A DNA stretch of 64,000 nt, taken from Mycobacterium shigaense. GTDB lineage: Bacteria > Actinomycetota > Actinomycetes > Mycobacteriales > Mycobacteriaceae. The position numbers and the translations under genes are program-made. The notes under the pieces were generated by a model. It searched no databases. It saw only the letters and a program-made list of their open reading frames with translations, and was not told where the DNA came from. Numbering within the stretch: the first letter of the stretch is position 1; each line of letters opens with the position of its first letter. This document shows, in pieces, positions 39,237 through 47,800 of this stretch. The stretch is taken from contig NZ_AP018164.1 of assembly GCF_002356315.1 (NCBI RefSeq), positions 1-64,000 on the forward strand. Reading direction: 5' to 3'.

Positions 39237-40655
39237 ATGTCGACATATGACGAATTGCTCGGAACGGTCAAGGTCGTGCGGGACCGCACCGGTGATCCGA
39301 ATGCGTGGCAGGCGGGGTTGACTCCCGCCGAGCTGACCGCCGTGATCACGCCGACTACCCGGTCGGATGATCTGGCCCCGATTGTGGCCAAGATCCGCCG
39401 GCAGCATCCGGACCTGTTCGGCGCCCCCGCGGCACCGCCTGGGGCGGATCTACCGGGCCGGGAGGAGGGCGCCGCCGTCGAGGCCATCTCGGGCGCTGAA
39501 GCCGCTCTGTCACATCAGAATTCGGCGAGCTCCCAACTCGATCTGCAAGTGGTGTCGGCGATCATGAATGCGCACCTGAAGACCGTCGAAGGCCGGGACG
39601 CGCTGACGACGTTGCAGCGGGACACCGAGGCGGCGGTGCGGGTGCGCTCGGACCTGGACACTCCGGCGGGCGCGCGGGACTTCCAGCGCTTCCTCATCGG
39701 CAAGCTCAGAGACATCCGCGCGGTGGTGCTGAACGCCAGCCTGGATGACACGTCGAAGTCGGCGTTGATGGCCGCATGGACCTCGCTCTACGACGCCTCG
39801 AAAGACGCCTCGAAAGACACCTCGAAAAGCGCGCCCGACGAACCGCGGCGACTCGCGGCCACCGCCAATGCCGAACCGGCGGGAACGGCCGCCTCGGCGC
39901 CCGTGGCCGACGCCGGGACGGATCCGCTGCTGGATTCGCTGCTGGCGGACGACCCGGGGCTGCTCGGCGAGGGCACCGGCGGGGGCACCGCGCCTGCGGC
40001 GGGGCCGACCGTGCCGAACTTGCCCAACGCGGGCGTGGCACCGCTGCCTGGTGCCGGCACGATGACCGGCTGGAGTCCGCCGGGCGGATTGCCGCTGCCC
40101 GGCCGGCTGGAGGGCGCCGATCCCGCGCCGGCGGGTCCGGATGACCAGGGGCCGCCGCCAGCTGAAGGCGCAGGGGCAACAGACGATTCCGCCGCCGCCG
40201 AAGACGTCGGCCACGACGAGGAACGCGACGAGGACGCGTCGGCCGACAGCGACCGTCCACCATCGGGCCCGACGACGGTGACGCTGCCCGACGGCGAGAC
40301 GGTAACCGCCGCCAGCCCGGAATTGGCCGCGGCCATCAAGGCCGCCGCGGGCGGTGCGCCGATCGCGGACGCGTTCAGCCAGCAGGGCATCACCATTCCC
40401 GCGCCAGGAACCGCGGTGCGTAATCCGATCGACCCGGTACAGGTCATACCGGGCGATATCGGCATCTTCACCGACCGTCACGCGCTTGCCCTCGGCCACG
40501 GCAAGGCGCTGCTCGATGGGCAGATTCAGCACATCGCCACCGTAAGCGGGCCGAGCTTTCTAGGCTGGGAGCATCCGCCGGCGGCCACGTCGGCGACCGC
40601 GCCGGCCGGGACCGACACACCGGCACCGACCCGGCCGGCGGCCACGTCGGCCTAG
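39237..40655 (+). CDS. DUF4226 multidomain protein (Rv0026-like)
   Basis: The 472-residue protein starts at ATG 39237 (MSTYDELLGTVKVVRDRTGD); a TTG at 39225 would add four residues. It has an N-terminal helical segment, the DUF4226 core (about 135-185, TPAGARDFQRFLIGKLRDIR), a repeat KDASKDASKDTSKS, and a long Ala/Pro/Gly/acidic disordered linker (about 195-345). A folded C-terminal part contains PGDIGIFTDRHALALGHGKA and SGPSFLGWEHPP. The C-terminal segment recurs in mycobacterial ESX-linked proteins. The function is unknown. Confidence 0.85.
   Translation: MSTYDELLGTVKVVRDRTGDPNAWQAGLTPAELTAVITPTTRSDDLAPIVAKIRRQHPDLFGAPAAPPGADLPGREEGAAVEAISGAEAALSHQNSASSQLDLQVVSAIMNAHLKTVEGRDALTTLQRDTEAAVRVRSDLDTPAGARDFQRFLIGKLRDIRAVVLNASLDDTSKSALMAAWTSLYDASKDASKDTSKSAPDEPRRLAATANAEPAGTAASAPVADAGTDPLLDSLLADDPGLLGEGTGGGTAPAAGPTVPNLPNAGVAPLPGAGTMTGWSPPGGLPLPGRLEGADPAPAGPDDQGPPPAEGAGATDDSAAAEDVGHDEERDEDASADSDRPPSGPTTVTLPDGETVTAASPELAAAIKAAAGGAPIADAFSQQGITIPAPGTAVRNPIDPVQVIPGDIGIFTDRHALALGHGKALLDGQIQHIATVSGPSFLGWEHPPAATSATAPAGTDTPAPTRPAATSA
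39792..39827 (+). repeat. Three 12-bp tandem units in the Rv0026-like gene
   Basis: GACGCCTCGAAA occurs at 39792, 39804 and, with one change, 39816. It encodes the DASK repeat. In-frame length change here would be tolerated. Confidence 0.8.
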
Positions 40656-40709
40656 GAACAATAGTGAACTCGCCGGCTCGGCCGGCGCCGCAGGAACAGG
40701 AGACAGCGG

Positions 40710-41027
40710 ATGGCAGATCGAATCCACGTGGTGCCCGCGCACTTGCGTGACGCCGCCGCGCACCATCAGGAGACCGCCGACTACCTGCGCACCATTCCGT
40801 CGTCGCACGCGGCGATCCAGGAGAGCCTGGACTCGCTGGGCCCCATCTTCGGTGAACTTCGCGACGCCGGACGCGAACTACTCGAGCTCAGACGCCAGTG
40901 CTACCAGCAGCAAGCCGAGGACCACGCCGAGATGGCGCACAAGCTGCATCTCTCGGCGGCGGCATGGGACCAGCACGAGGAAGATGCCGCCGGTCAGTTG
41001 GGCGGCGTCGTCGACGGCGGTCGATGA
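40710..41027 (+). CDS. EspC-like (DUF2580) ESX secretion-associated protein (Rv0027-like)
   Basis: The 105-residue helical protein starts MADRIHVVPAHLRDAAAHHQ, the N-terminal pattern of EspC/EspF/DUF2580 proteins secreted by or linked to ESX-1. An AAWDQHEEDAA segment lies near the C-terminus. Where type VII substrates have YxxxD/E, this has WxxxE. GGAG lies upstream of the start. Its TGA overlaps the next ATG. It is probably a T7SS substrate or chaperone-like partner. Confidence 0.82.
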   Translation: MADRIHVVPAHLRDAAAHHQETADYLRTIPSSHAAIQESLDSLGPIFGELRDAGRELLELRRQCYQQQAEDHAEMAHKLHLSAAAWDQHEEDAAGQLGGVVDGGR

Positions 41028-41326
41028 CGGACGCCAACCCCGCCTTCGACACGGTTCACCCGAGTGGGCATATTCTTGTCCGCTCGTGCCGCGGCGGGTA
41101 CATGCACAGCGTCGCCCTCAGCGAAGAGGCGATGGATACCGACGCCGCGACGCTGGCACAGGGCATTTTGTTGACGGCCGATGTGTCCTGGCTCAAAGCG
41201 TTGCTGGAAATACGGGACGAGATCGTGGCGGCGGGTCACACCCCGTCCGCCGAGGTGCCGACGCCCGGCGACCTGGATGCGGCCATCGAGAAGCTGCTCG
41301 CGCACAAATTGCGCCGCCGCGATTAA
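41024..41326 (+). CDS. DUF2694 protein (Rv0028-like)
   Basis: The 100-residue protein starts MTDANPAFDTVHPSGHILVR at an ATG that overlaps the EspC-like stop (ATGA). The beta-rich first half (SCRGGYMHSVALSEEAMDTD) and helical second half (LAQGILLTADVSWLKALLEI) match DUF2694, a mycobacterial family found next to EspC-like genes. The function is unknown. Tight coupling suggests it acts with the EspC-like protein. Confidence 0.83.
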   Translation: MTDANPAFDTVHPSGHILVRSCRGGYMHSVALSEEAMDTDAATLAQGILLTADVSWLKALLEIRDEIVAAGHTPSAEVPTPGDLDAAIEKLLAHKLRRRD

Positions 41327-41365
41327 CGGGCCGCACGAATTTGACGGCCGTACCGGCGTGCCGGC

Positions 41366-41509
41366 CTAAATCAGCCACCTCTTGGCGGAATCGGGATCGG
41401 GCGCGATATCGGTCGGCGGCTCGATGGGGTTGGCGCCGAACAACTCTCGCGCACGGCCAAGCAGGGCGCGGACTTCGTCCAGTTGCTGCTGCAGCGCCGA
41501 ATCTGCCAT
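41366..41509 (-). CDS. Small hypothetical protein (47 residues)
   Basis: A complete minus-strand frame runs from ATG 41509 to TAG 41366 and encodes MADSALQQQLDEVRALLGRA, then RELFGANPIEPPTDIAPDPD and SAKRWLI. The helical start followed by a Pro-rich tail looks like a real small protein, or like the N-terminus of a larger protein cut short. No strong ribosome-binding site is seen. It opposes its neighbours. The function is unknown. Confidence 0.5.
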   Translation of the reverse strand: MADSALQQQLDEVRALLGRARELFGANPIEPPTDIAPDPDSAKRWLI

Positions 41510-41591
41510 GACTTCACGCTACCCAGGCGGGGGCCGCCGCACAATTCACTCTCGGCAATTAAGTTGCCGACGATGTCGGTACGCTGAACCG

Positions 41592-42962
41592 GTGGCGATC
41601 TTCGGTCGGAATTCGGCGCGCCAGCGCCTCCGGAGAGCTACCCGGGAATCACTGACGACGCCGGCTTTCAGCTCTCCCATCGATTGCACCCCATGGGTGA
41701 TCGGCGGGCTCTGGCCTGTCGAACTGTCGACGATCACCGACGAAAATGCCGCTGTAGCAGAACATCTCAGAGGCGACTTACAGCGAATCACCAGCCGGAC
41801 CAACGATGAGCTCAAGGTCATCAGGCGCGCCGGGTTAAACGATGCGGCCCGCCATGCCGCGGAGGTCCGGGTCATCGACGAGGCCCGATCCCATGCGGCG
41901 CGCCGAGTCGAATCGGCGTTGCGCCAGCTGTACGCGACGACGGTGGCTGCCCGCCCGGCACAGCCGCAATACCCGCGCAGGCCGCCGCCGGGGCGGTTCA
42001 CCCGCAGCGACGACACAACGCGGGTCATGCCCGCCGTCCGGGCGCAACCGCCTCCCGCGGTCACCGAACCTGCCCAGGAGACGACGGAGGTCATACCGGC
42101 GGCGCGGGTGGTCGAGCCGGCCGAGGCCGAGCCGGAGACCAGCCGGCTGTCACTGGACCAGGCTGCCGAACCTGAGGCCGCCCTGGACGCGGAGGTCCCC
42201 GCCGACGAGCCCGAGTTCGTTCTTGCCGCGCCGGAGGTCGCTACCCCGCAGCCCGAGACCCCCGCCCCGGCGAGCGAAGCCCCGGTCGCGGAACCGGAAG
42301 CCCCCGCCGCCGTCGACACCGAGTCCGACATCGCGCGGTTGCAGCGCCTGCTGGCCTTCGTGGTTCGGCAGGAACCGCAGCTGAACTGGGCGGTCGGTGA
42401 CCACGCGGATGGCACCACGGTGCTGGTGACCGACCTCGCTCACGGGTGGGTGCCGCCGGGTATCGCGTTGCCGGCTGGCGTGCGCTTGCTGGAGCCGGGT
42501 CGGCGCTTCGGCAAGGTCGTTGCGCTGCTGGGCGAGATGACGCGCGCCGTGACCTACACGCCCGGCGATCGGGTGGGTCGCGCGGCGGATTTCGCCCCGA
42601 CGGACACCTCGGTGCAGCCCCGCGAGCTGCCCGCAGTGGAGGACTTCGGCTGGGAGCTGGGCCGCGTCACGCACTGGCGCGACGGGTTGCCCAGGCTCGT
42701 ACACACGCTGGCCAAGGCCGCTGCGGCGGGAACCGGCGTCGTTGAGGAAGAGGCCGACCTGCTGCGCGTGCACCTCGACACCGCGCGGTACCAGGTGCTG
42801 ACCCAATATCCCGAAGTCGACCCCGCGCTCTTGCTGAACTGCCTGTTGCTGGCGGCCACCGAGAGCAGCGTCGCGGGAGACGCGATATCGGCGAACTATC
42901 ACTTCGCGTGGTTCCAAAAGCTCGACGAGCCGCCGGCCAGCCAGTGGACAGCGGAGTCCTAG
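41592..42962 (+). CDS. DUF5631/DUF5632 protein (Rv0029/Rv3899c-like)
   Basis: The 456-residue protein starts at GTG 41592 (MAIFGRNSARQRLRRATRES). The N-terminal domain (about 1-125) contains PIDCTPWVIGGLWPVELSTI. A Pro/Ala/Glu-rich disordered linker follows (about 130-240). The C-terminal domain (about 245-456) contains LAFVVRQEPQLNWAVGDHAD, LVTDLAHGWVPPGI and AISANYHFAWFQKL. In M. tuberculosis the family members are Rv0029 and Rv3899c; the latter lies beside the ESX-2 gene eccB2. Here the gene is two genes upstream of an eccB, so an ESX-linked role is likely. Confidence 0.82.
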   Translation: MAIFGRNSARQRLRRATRESLTTPAFSSPIDCTPWVIGGLWPVELSTITDENAAVAEHLRGDLQRITSRTNDELKVIRRAGLNDAARHAAEVRVIDEARSHAARRVESALRQLYATTVAARPAQPQYPRRPPPGRFTRSDDTTRVMPAVRAQPPPAVTEPAQETTEVIPAARVVEPAEAEPETSRLSLDQAAEPEAALDAEVPADEPEFVLAAPEVATPQPETPAPASEAPVAEPEAPAAVDTESDIARLQRLLAFVVRQEPQLNWAVGDHADGTTVLVTDLAHGWVPPGIALPAGVRLLEPGRRFGKVVALLGEMTRAVTYTPGDRVGRAADFAPTDTSVQPRELPAVEDFGWELGRVTHWRDGLPRLVHTLAKAAAAGTGVVEEEADLLRVHLDTARYQVLTQYPEVDPALLLNCLLLAATESSVAGDAISANYHFAWFQKLDEPPASQWTAES

Positions 42963-43027
42963 CGCCGTGGGGAAAACTGTCAAATCATGAATTGACGCTG
43001 GTTGGAGCGCTCGATGATACTGACATC

Positions 43028-43354
43028 GTGTCGGGGGCGGGCAGTCGCAGCGAGCAGAGCGAGCTGAAGGACCAAGATCTCGTCGAAGCTGTGCTGCGTG
43101 AGCTGAGCGAGGCGGCCGACAAGTGGGAAGCCCTTGTCGCGCAAGCTGAGACGATCACCTACAGCGTGGATATGGGGGATATTCGGGCGGTGGCAAATTC
43201 CGATGGCAGGTTGGTCGAGTTGGCGTTGCATCCAACCGTGATGACCGGCTACGCCCACGCAGAGCTGGCTGACAGATTGAATCTCGCGATCGCAGCGCTC
43301 CGCGAGGAGGCAGCAGCCGAGAACCAGGCCAGGTACGGCGGCGACTTGCATTGA
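43028..43354 (+). CDS. YbaB/EbfC-family protein, EspL-like
   Basis: The 108-residue protein is taken from GTG 43028 (MSGAGSRSEQSELKDQDLVE); earlier in-frame starts exist but lack support. The region VEAVLRELSEAADKWEALVA to LADRLNLAIAALREEAAAEN has the helix-strand-helix layout of the YbaB/EbfC nucleoid-associated family. ESX-1 contains a YbaB-like gene (espL, Rv3880c). It lies 51 bp before the eccB start. Its role may be structural or chaperone-like; this is inferred. Confidence 0.72.
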   Translation: MSGAGSRSEQSELKDQDLVEAVLRELSEAADKWEALVAQAETITYSVDMGDIRAVANSDGRLVELALHPTVMTGYAHAELADRLNLAIAALREEAAAENQARYGGDLH

Positions 43355-43405
43355 TGTCGGTGTCGATGTCGCGAACCCGCATCGACCGCCGAAAGGAGAA
43401 TGATT

Positions 43406-44896
43406 GTGCCACTCAATCTGTCCAATCGGGACCAGAACTCGGGGCACCTGTTTTACAACCGGCGGTTGCGGGCCGCGATCACCCGGTTTTCGGTCCGGAT
43501 GAAGCACGACGACCGCAAACAGCAAGCGGCCGTGGCGCTGTCGATCGTGCTCGTCGTCATCGGCATGGGCTGGATGGCGTTGCTGCACTTCATGAAGCCC
43601 GCCGGCCTGGTCGGCCAGTCGTCCATCATCGGCGACCGTGACACCGGCGCCATTTATGCGAAGATCAACGGGCGCCTCTACCCCGCGCTCAATCTGACGT
43701 CGGCCCGGCTCGTGATCGGCACCGCCTCCGCCCCGGTCTGGGTAAAGGCGAACGAGATAGCGAAGTACCCGACCGGGCCGATGATCGGTATCCCCGGTGC
43801 GCCGGACAGCCTGCCGGTCACGGCGAGCTCCGTATCGGCGTGGTCGGTCTGCGACACCGCGGCTACCCGTGGCAGCGGCACCGCTCCCCTGGTGACCTCG
43901 ATCGCCGGGCAGCTCTCGCCCGAGGGCCGATCGGCGCCGATGGGACCCACGCAGGCGGTCCTGGGCACTCACAAGGGCGCGACCTACGTCATCTGGCACG
44001 GCCAGCGGTCGCGCATCGATCCGACCGACCGATCGGTCACCTTCAACCTCGGACTCGACCCCGGCGTCACCTACCCGATAGAGATTTCGAATGCGCTCTT
44101 CGATGCGATGCCATCGACGGAACCCATTGTGCTGCCGGCAGTCCCGGCCCGCGGGACACCATCACGGTTGCTGCCGGGCGTGGTGGTCGGCAGCGTGCTG
44201 GAGACCCGTGACGCCAGCGGCACCGTGAACGGCTTCTATGTGCTGCTGCCCGACGGCGTGCAGAAGATCACCAGCTTCGTCGCCGACCTGTTGCGAACGG
44301 CGAACTCCGAGGGTTCGACCACGCCGCCGCTGATCCCGCCGGACAAGCTGATCCAAATCCCGGTGATCGACGTGCTCGACGTGGATTACTACCCGTCCGG
44401 GAAAATGGAATTCGTTGACACAGCGGCGAATCCGACGACATGCGTGGGCTGGGAGAAGCAGTCCGGTGACCCGCAGGCCCGAATCACCCTGTTCACCGGC
44501 CGCGGTCTACCCGTCCCCATCGGGATGGATTCGCACGTGGTGCATCTGGTTCGCGACGACCGTGACCCCAATTCGGCTGAGGCTCAACAAACATTGATGT
44601 TGCCGGGCGCCGCGAACTTCGTGACCACGACCAGCGGTGTCGCAACCGCGGACAGTCGGGAAAGCTTGTATTGGCTTTCACCGCAAGGGGTTCGGTACGG
44701 AATACAGTCGGATCAGTCCACCCTGAAGGCGCTGGGGCTGGATCCCCAGGCGGCCGTGCAAGCTCCGTGGCCGATCGTGCGCACCTTCGCCGTCGGGCCC
44801 GCGATAGGCCGCGATGCGGCCTTGGTCGCCCGTGACGCGGTGGCCGGCGGCGGGGCGGTGGCGCCCATTCCCGATTCCACCGAAAGCGGGGGGTAA
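43406..44896 (+). CDS. eccB: Type VII secretion membrane protein EccB (ESX-2 type)
   Basis: EccB is a core subunit of the ESX inner-membrane complex with a large periplasmic domain. GTG 43406 (MPLNLSNRDQNSGHLFYNRR) is favoured because AAGGAG ends 7 bases upstream; ATG 43400 is too close. The 496-residue protein has a cytoplasmic N-terminus, one membrane helix (about 42-62, LSIVLVVIGMGWMALLHFM), then the periplasmic repeat domain (YARINGRLYPALNLTSARL-type). Conserved Cys occur in SAWSVCDTA and PTTCVGWEK. Length and N-terminus resemble EccB2 (Rv3895c, about 495 residues). The next gene starts 2 bases after the stop. Confidence 0.94.
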   Translation: MPLNLSNRDQNSGHLFYNRRLRAAITRFSVRMKHDDRKQQAAVALSIVLVVIGMGWMALLHFMKPAGLVGQSSIIGDRDTGAIYAKINGRLYPALNLTSARLVIGTASAPVWVKANEIAKYPTGPMIGIPGAPDSLPVTASSVSAWSVCDTAATRGSGTAPLVTSIAGQLSPEGRSAPMGPTQAVLGTHKGATYVIWHGQRSRIDPTDRSVTFNLGLDPGVTYPIEISNALFDAMPSTEPIVLPAVPARGTPSRLLPGVVVGSVLETRDASGTVNGFYVLLPDGVQKITSFVADLLRTANSEGSTTPPLIPPDKLIQIPVIDVLDVDYYPSGKMEFVDTAANPTTCVGWEKQSGDPQARITLFTGRGLPVPIGMDSHVVHLVRDDRDPNSAEAQQTLMLPGAANFVTTTSGVATADSRESLYWLSPQGVRYGIQSDQSTLKALGLDPQAAVQAPWPIVRTFAVGPAIGRDAALVARDAVAGGGAVAPIPDSTESGG

Positions 44897-44898
44897 GT

Positions 44899-47800
44899 AT
44901 GTCCAAGAGAGGTTTCGTACGCGGTCGGCGTAAGCCGCCGCCGAACGTTCCGCCGGTGCGTATCGCGGTGGCCGCGCCGCTGGCGTTGCCCGAACGCGAG
45001 CCCCGCAATATCTTGGTGATGATTGCGCTTCCTGCACTGCTGGTGGGAATCATCGGCACTTTGGTGGTGATGTACGCGTCGGGCATCCGATCGCTTCAGT
45101 CCGGGTTCTTCCCGATGATCGGCCTGGTCGGTTTCGGCACGCTGATGTTCAGCGGGCGCTTCGGGCGAGGTCGCCGGATCAGTTGGGGCGAACAGGAAAA
45201 GCAGCGCCGCAGCTACCTACGCCAACTCGACGACGACCGTGACGAGGTGCAGCACGCCGCTCAGCAGCAGCGCCGCAGCCAGCTCTTCGTGCATGGCGAT
45301 CCGCAGAAACTGGACACCGTCATCGGTGGGCCGCGGATGTGGGAGCGGCGCGCGACCGACCCGGATTTTCTGGATGTCCGCCTGGGTATCGGCATTCAGC
45401 AGGCCAGCGAATCGGCGGTGTCGCTGCAGTGGCCCGACGTCCCGATCGGCGAGGAGCTCGAACCGGTGACCGGCGGTGCGCTCCGGGATTTCATCCTCGA
45501 GCAGAGCAAAATCCGCGGCATCGGCAAGGTGCTGAGCCTGCGGTCGAAGCCCGGCTTCAGCTTCATCGGCGACGAGCCCAGCGAGCTGCACAGCTTTGCG
45601 CGATCGCTGCTGTGCTCGCTGGCGGTCTACCACAGCCCCGGAGACCTGAAGCTCATGGTGGTGACCCGGCATCCCGAGCAGTGGTCGTGGCTGGTGTGGT
45701 TGCCGCACAACCAGCACGACGAGATGTTCGATGCGTGCGGGCTGCGCCGGCTGGTGTTCACGTCCCCGACCGAACTGGAAGAGGCGCTCGACGCCGAGCT
45801 GCATCGCAAGGGGCGGGGCCCGTGGACGCCCCCGGTCGGAGCCAGCCCCACCTCCATGCCGTCGCCGATGGAATCGCCCGCCGGGCTGACACTGGGCCCG
45901 CACTGGGTGATCGTCGATGACAACGTCGGCACGCCCGAGCAATGGGAGGGCGTGACAGGACAGAAGGGCATGGCCGGCATCACGGTGCTGCGGTTGGCCA
46001 CCCGCGCCGGCGTCGGCGTCGGATTCGCCGACGAGGGCGAACGTTTCGAGCTGCGCGAAGGCAGGCTCACCCATCGCGGCGCGTTCTACGCCGTGGCCGA
46101 CATGCTCGCCGAGAGCACCGCCAGCCGCTACGCGCGGGCGATCGCCCGCTGGTCCCCGATGAGCGCCGGCGAGCTGTCGGAGACCGACAGCCAGGGCGGG
46201 GAGTTGCTACGGGCGCTGGGAATCAGCGATCCCCGCGAACTCGACGTCGACAGACTCTGGGGCGAAAGCCGTGGGCGCGGTGACTCCAAGTGGGCGATGG
46301 TCCCCGTCGGCGTTAGGCAGGGCGGCGAGCTGCAGTACGTCATCCTGCGCGCCAAGGACTTTGGTGGGTTCGGCTTCCACTCGGTGGTGATCGGTACCTC
46401 CGGTTCGGGGAAGTCGGAGTACTTCCTGTCGCTGTGCAGCGGTATCGCGTTGACGCACTCCCCCGAGACGTTCATCGTCATCTTCGTCGACATGAAGTTC
46501 GAATCGGCGGCCCAGGATCTGCAGGGCTTCCCGCATGTCGCGGGCTCGCTGTCCAACCTCGGAAAAGACGACCGGCACCTGGCCGAGCGGATGCGCAAGG
46601 CCGTCAACGGCGAGATCGCCCGGCGTTACCGACTTTTCAACAAGGCCGGGGCCCGCGACGCCAACGAGTATGAGGAAATGCGGCTTGCCGGAAGGGATTT
46701 AGAGCCCGTCCCGATCCTACTCGTGATCATCGACGAATACCTCGAGCTGTTCATTCATCACCCCGAGTGGATCGACCTGGTCATTCACATCGGGCAAGAA
46801 GGCCGCGGCTGTAACGTCTTCTTCACCCTTGGCGGCCAGCGGCTGGATCTGTCGTCGCTCAGTAAAGCCAAGAGCAACATCGCCTTTCGGGTTGCGCTGC
46901 GCGCTGAGACGGCCGAGGACTCCCGCGACGTGATCGGCAGCGACGCCGCCCTGCACTTGCCCTCTAAGGAAAACGGGTACGCCCTGCTCAAGGTGGGTCC
47001 GCGCGACATCGAACAGTTCCGGTGCTTCTACGTGTCGGCCCCGTTCGTAGTGCCCAAGCGGGTGGTCAACGTCAACAAGACGGTGGACGTGAGCTTTTCG
47101 CAGCCGCGGGCCTTCACCTGGGCCTACCAGCCGCTCAGCGAAGCCGACAGCGAAGCCTTGGCCGTCGCCGAGGAACCCGATGAGCCCGACGAGTTCCTGT
47201 TCCACTCCGACGGCTTCCGTAAGAAGAAACTCGTCGATGTCATCCGCGAATCGTTGATGGCTCACCCAGCCCGTCCACCGCACCAAATCTGGCTTCCACC
47301 ACTGGAAGTCAGCGAGACGATGGACGCCCTGGTGGGTGCGTGGCGGGGCAAGCCGTGGTACGTGGACTACGGGCAGAACCCCGGGCTGGTGTTCCCGGTC
47401 GGCGTGGTCGACATTCCCGAAGACCACGCCCAGCGCGTGCATGTGATGGACGTCGAGATGGACAACATCATGGTGGTGGCGACCGCTCAGCGCGGCAAGT
47501 CCACCACCCTGATGACTCTGATGGTCTCCGCGGCGCTGATGTATCGGCCGGAACGGGTCACCTTCTTCGGCATCGGGGCGTCGCTGTACCCGGTCGAGGA
47601 GCTGCCGCACGTCGCGTCGGTGGTCAGTCAGACTGATACCGAGGGAGTTTCGCGCACCGTCGCGGCGATCGAAGCGTTGATTCTGGCTCGTGAGGCCGCG
47701 TTCAAGCAGTACCAAATCGACATCTCCGAGTTCCGGGAGCGACGGTTCGGTACCGAACGCGAAGGCGGCACCGATCCCAACGACAAGTTCGGCGATGTCT

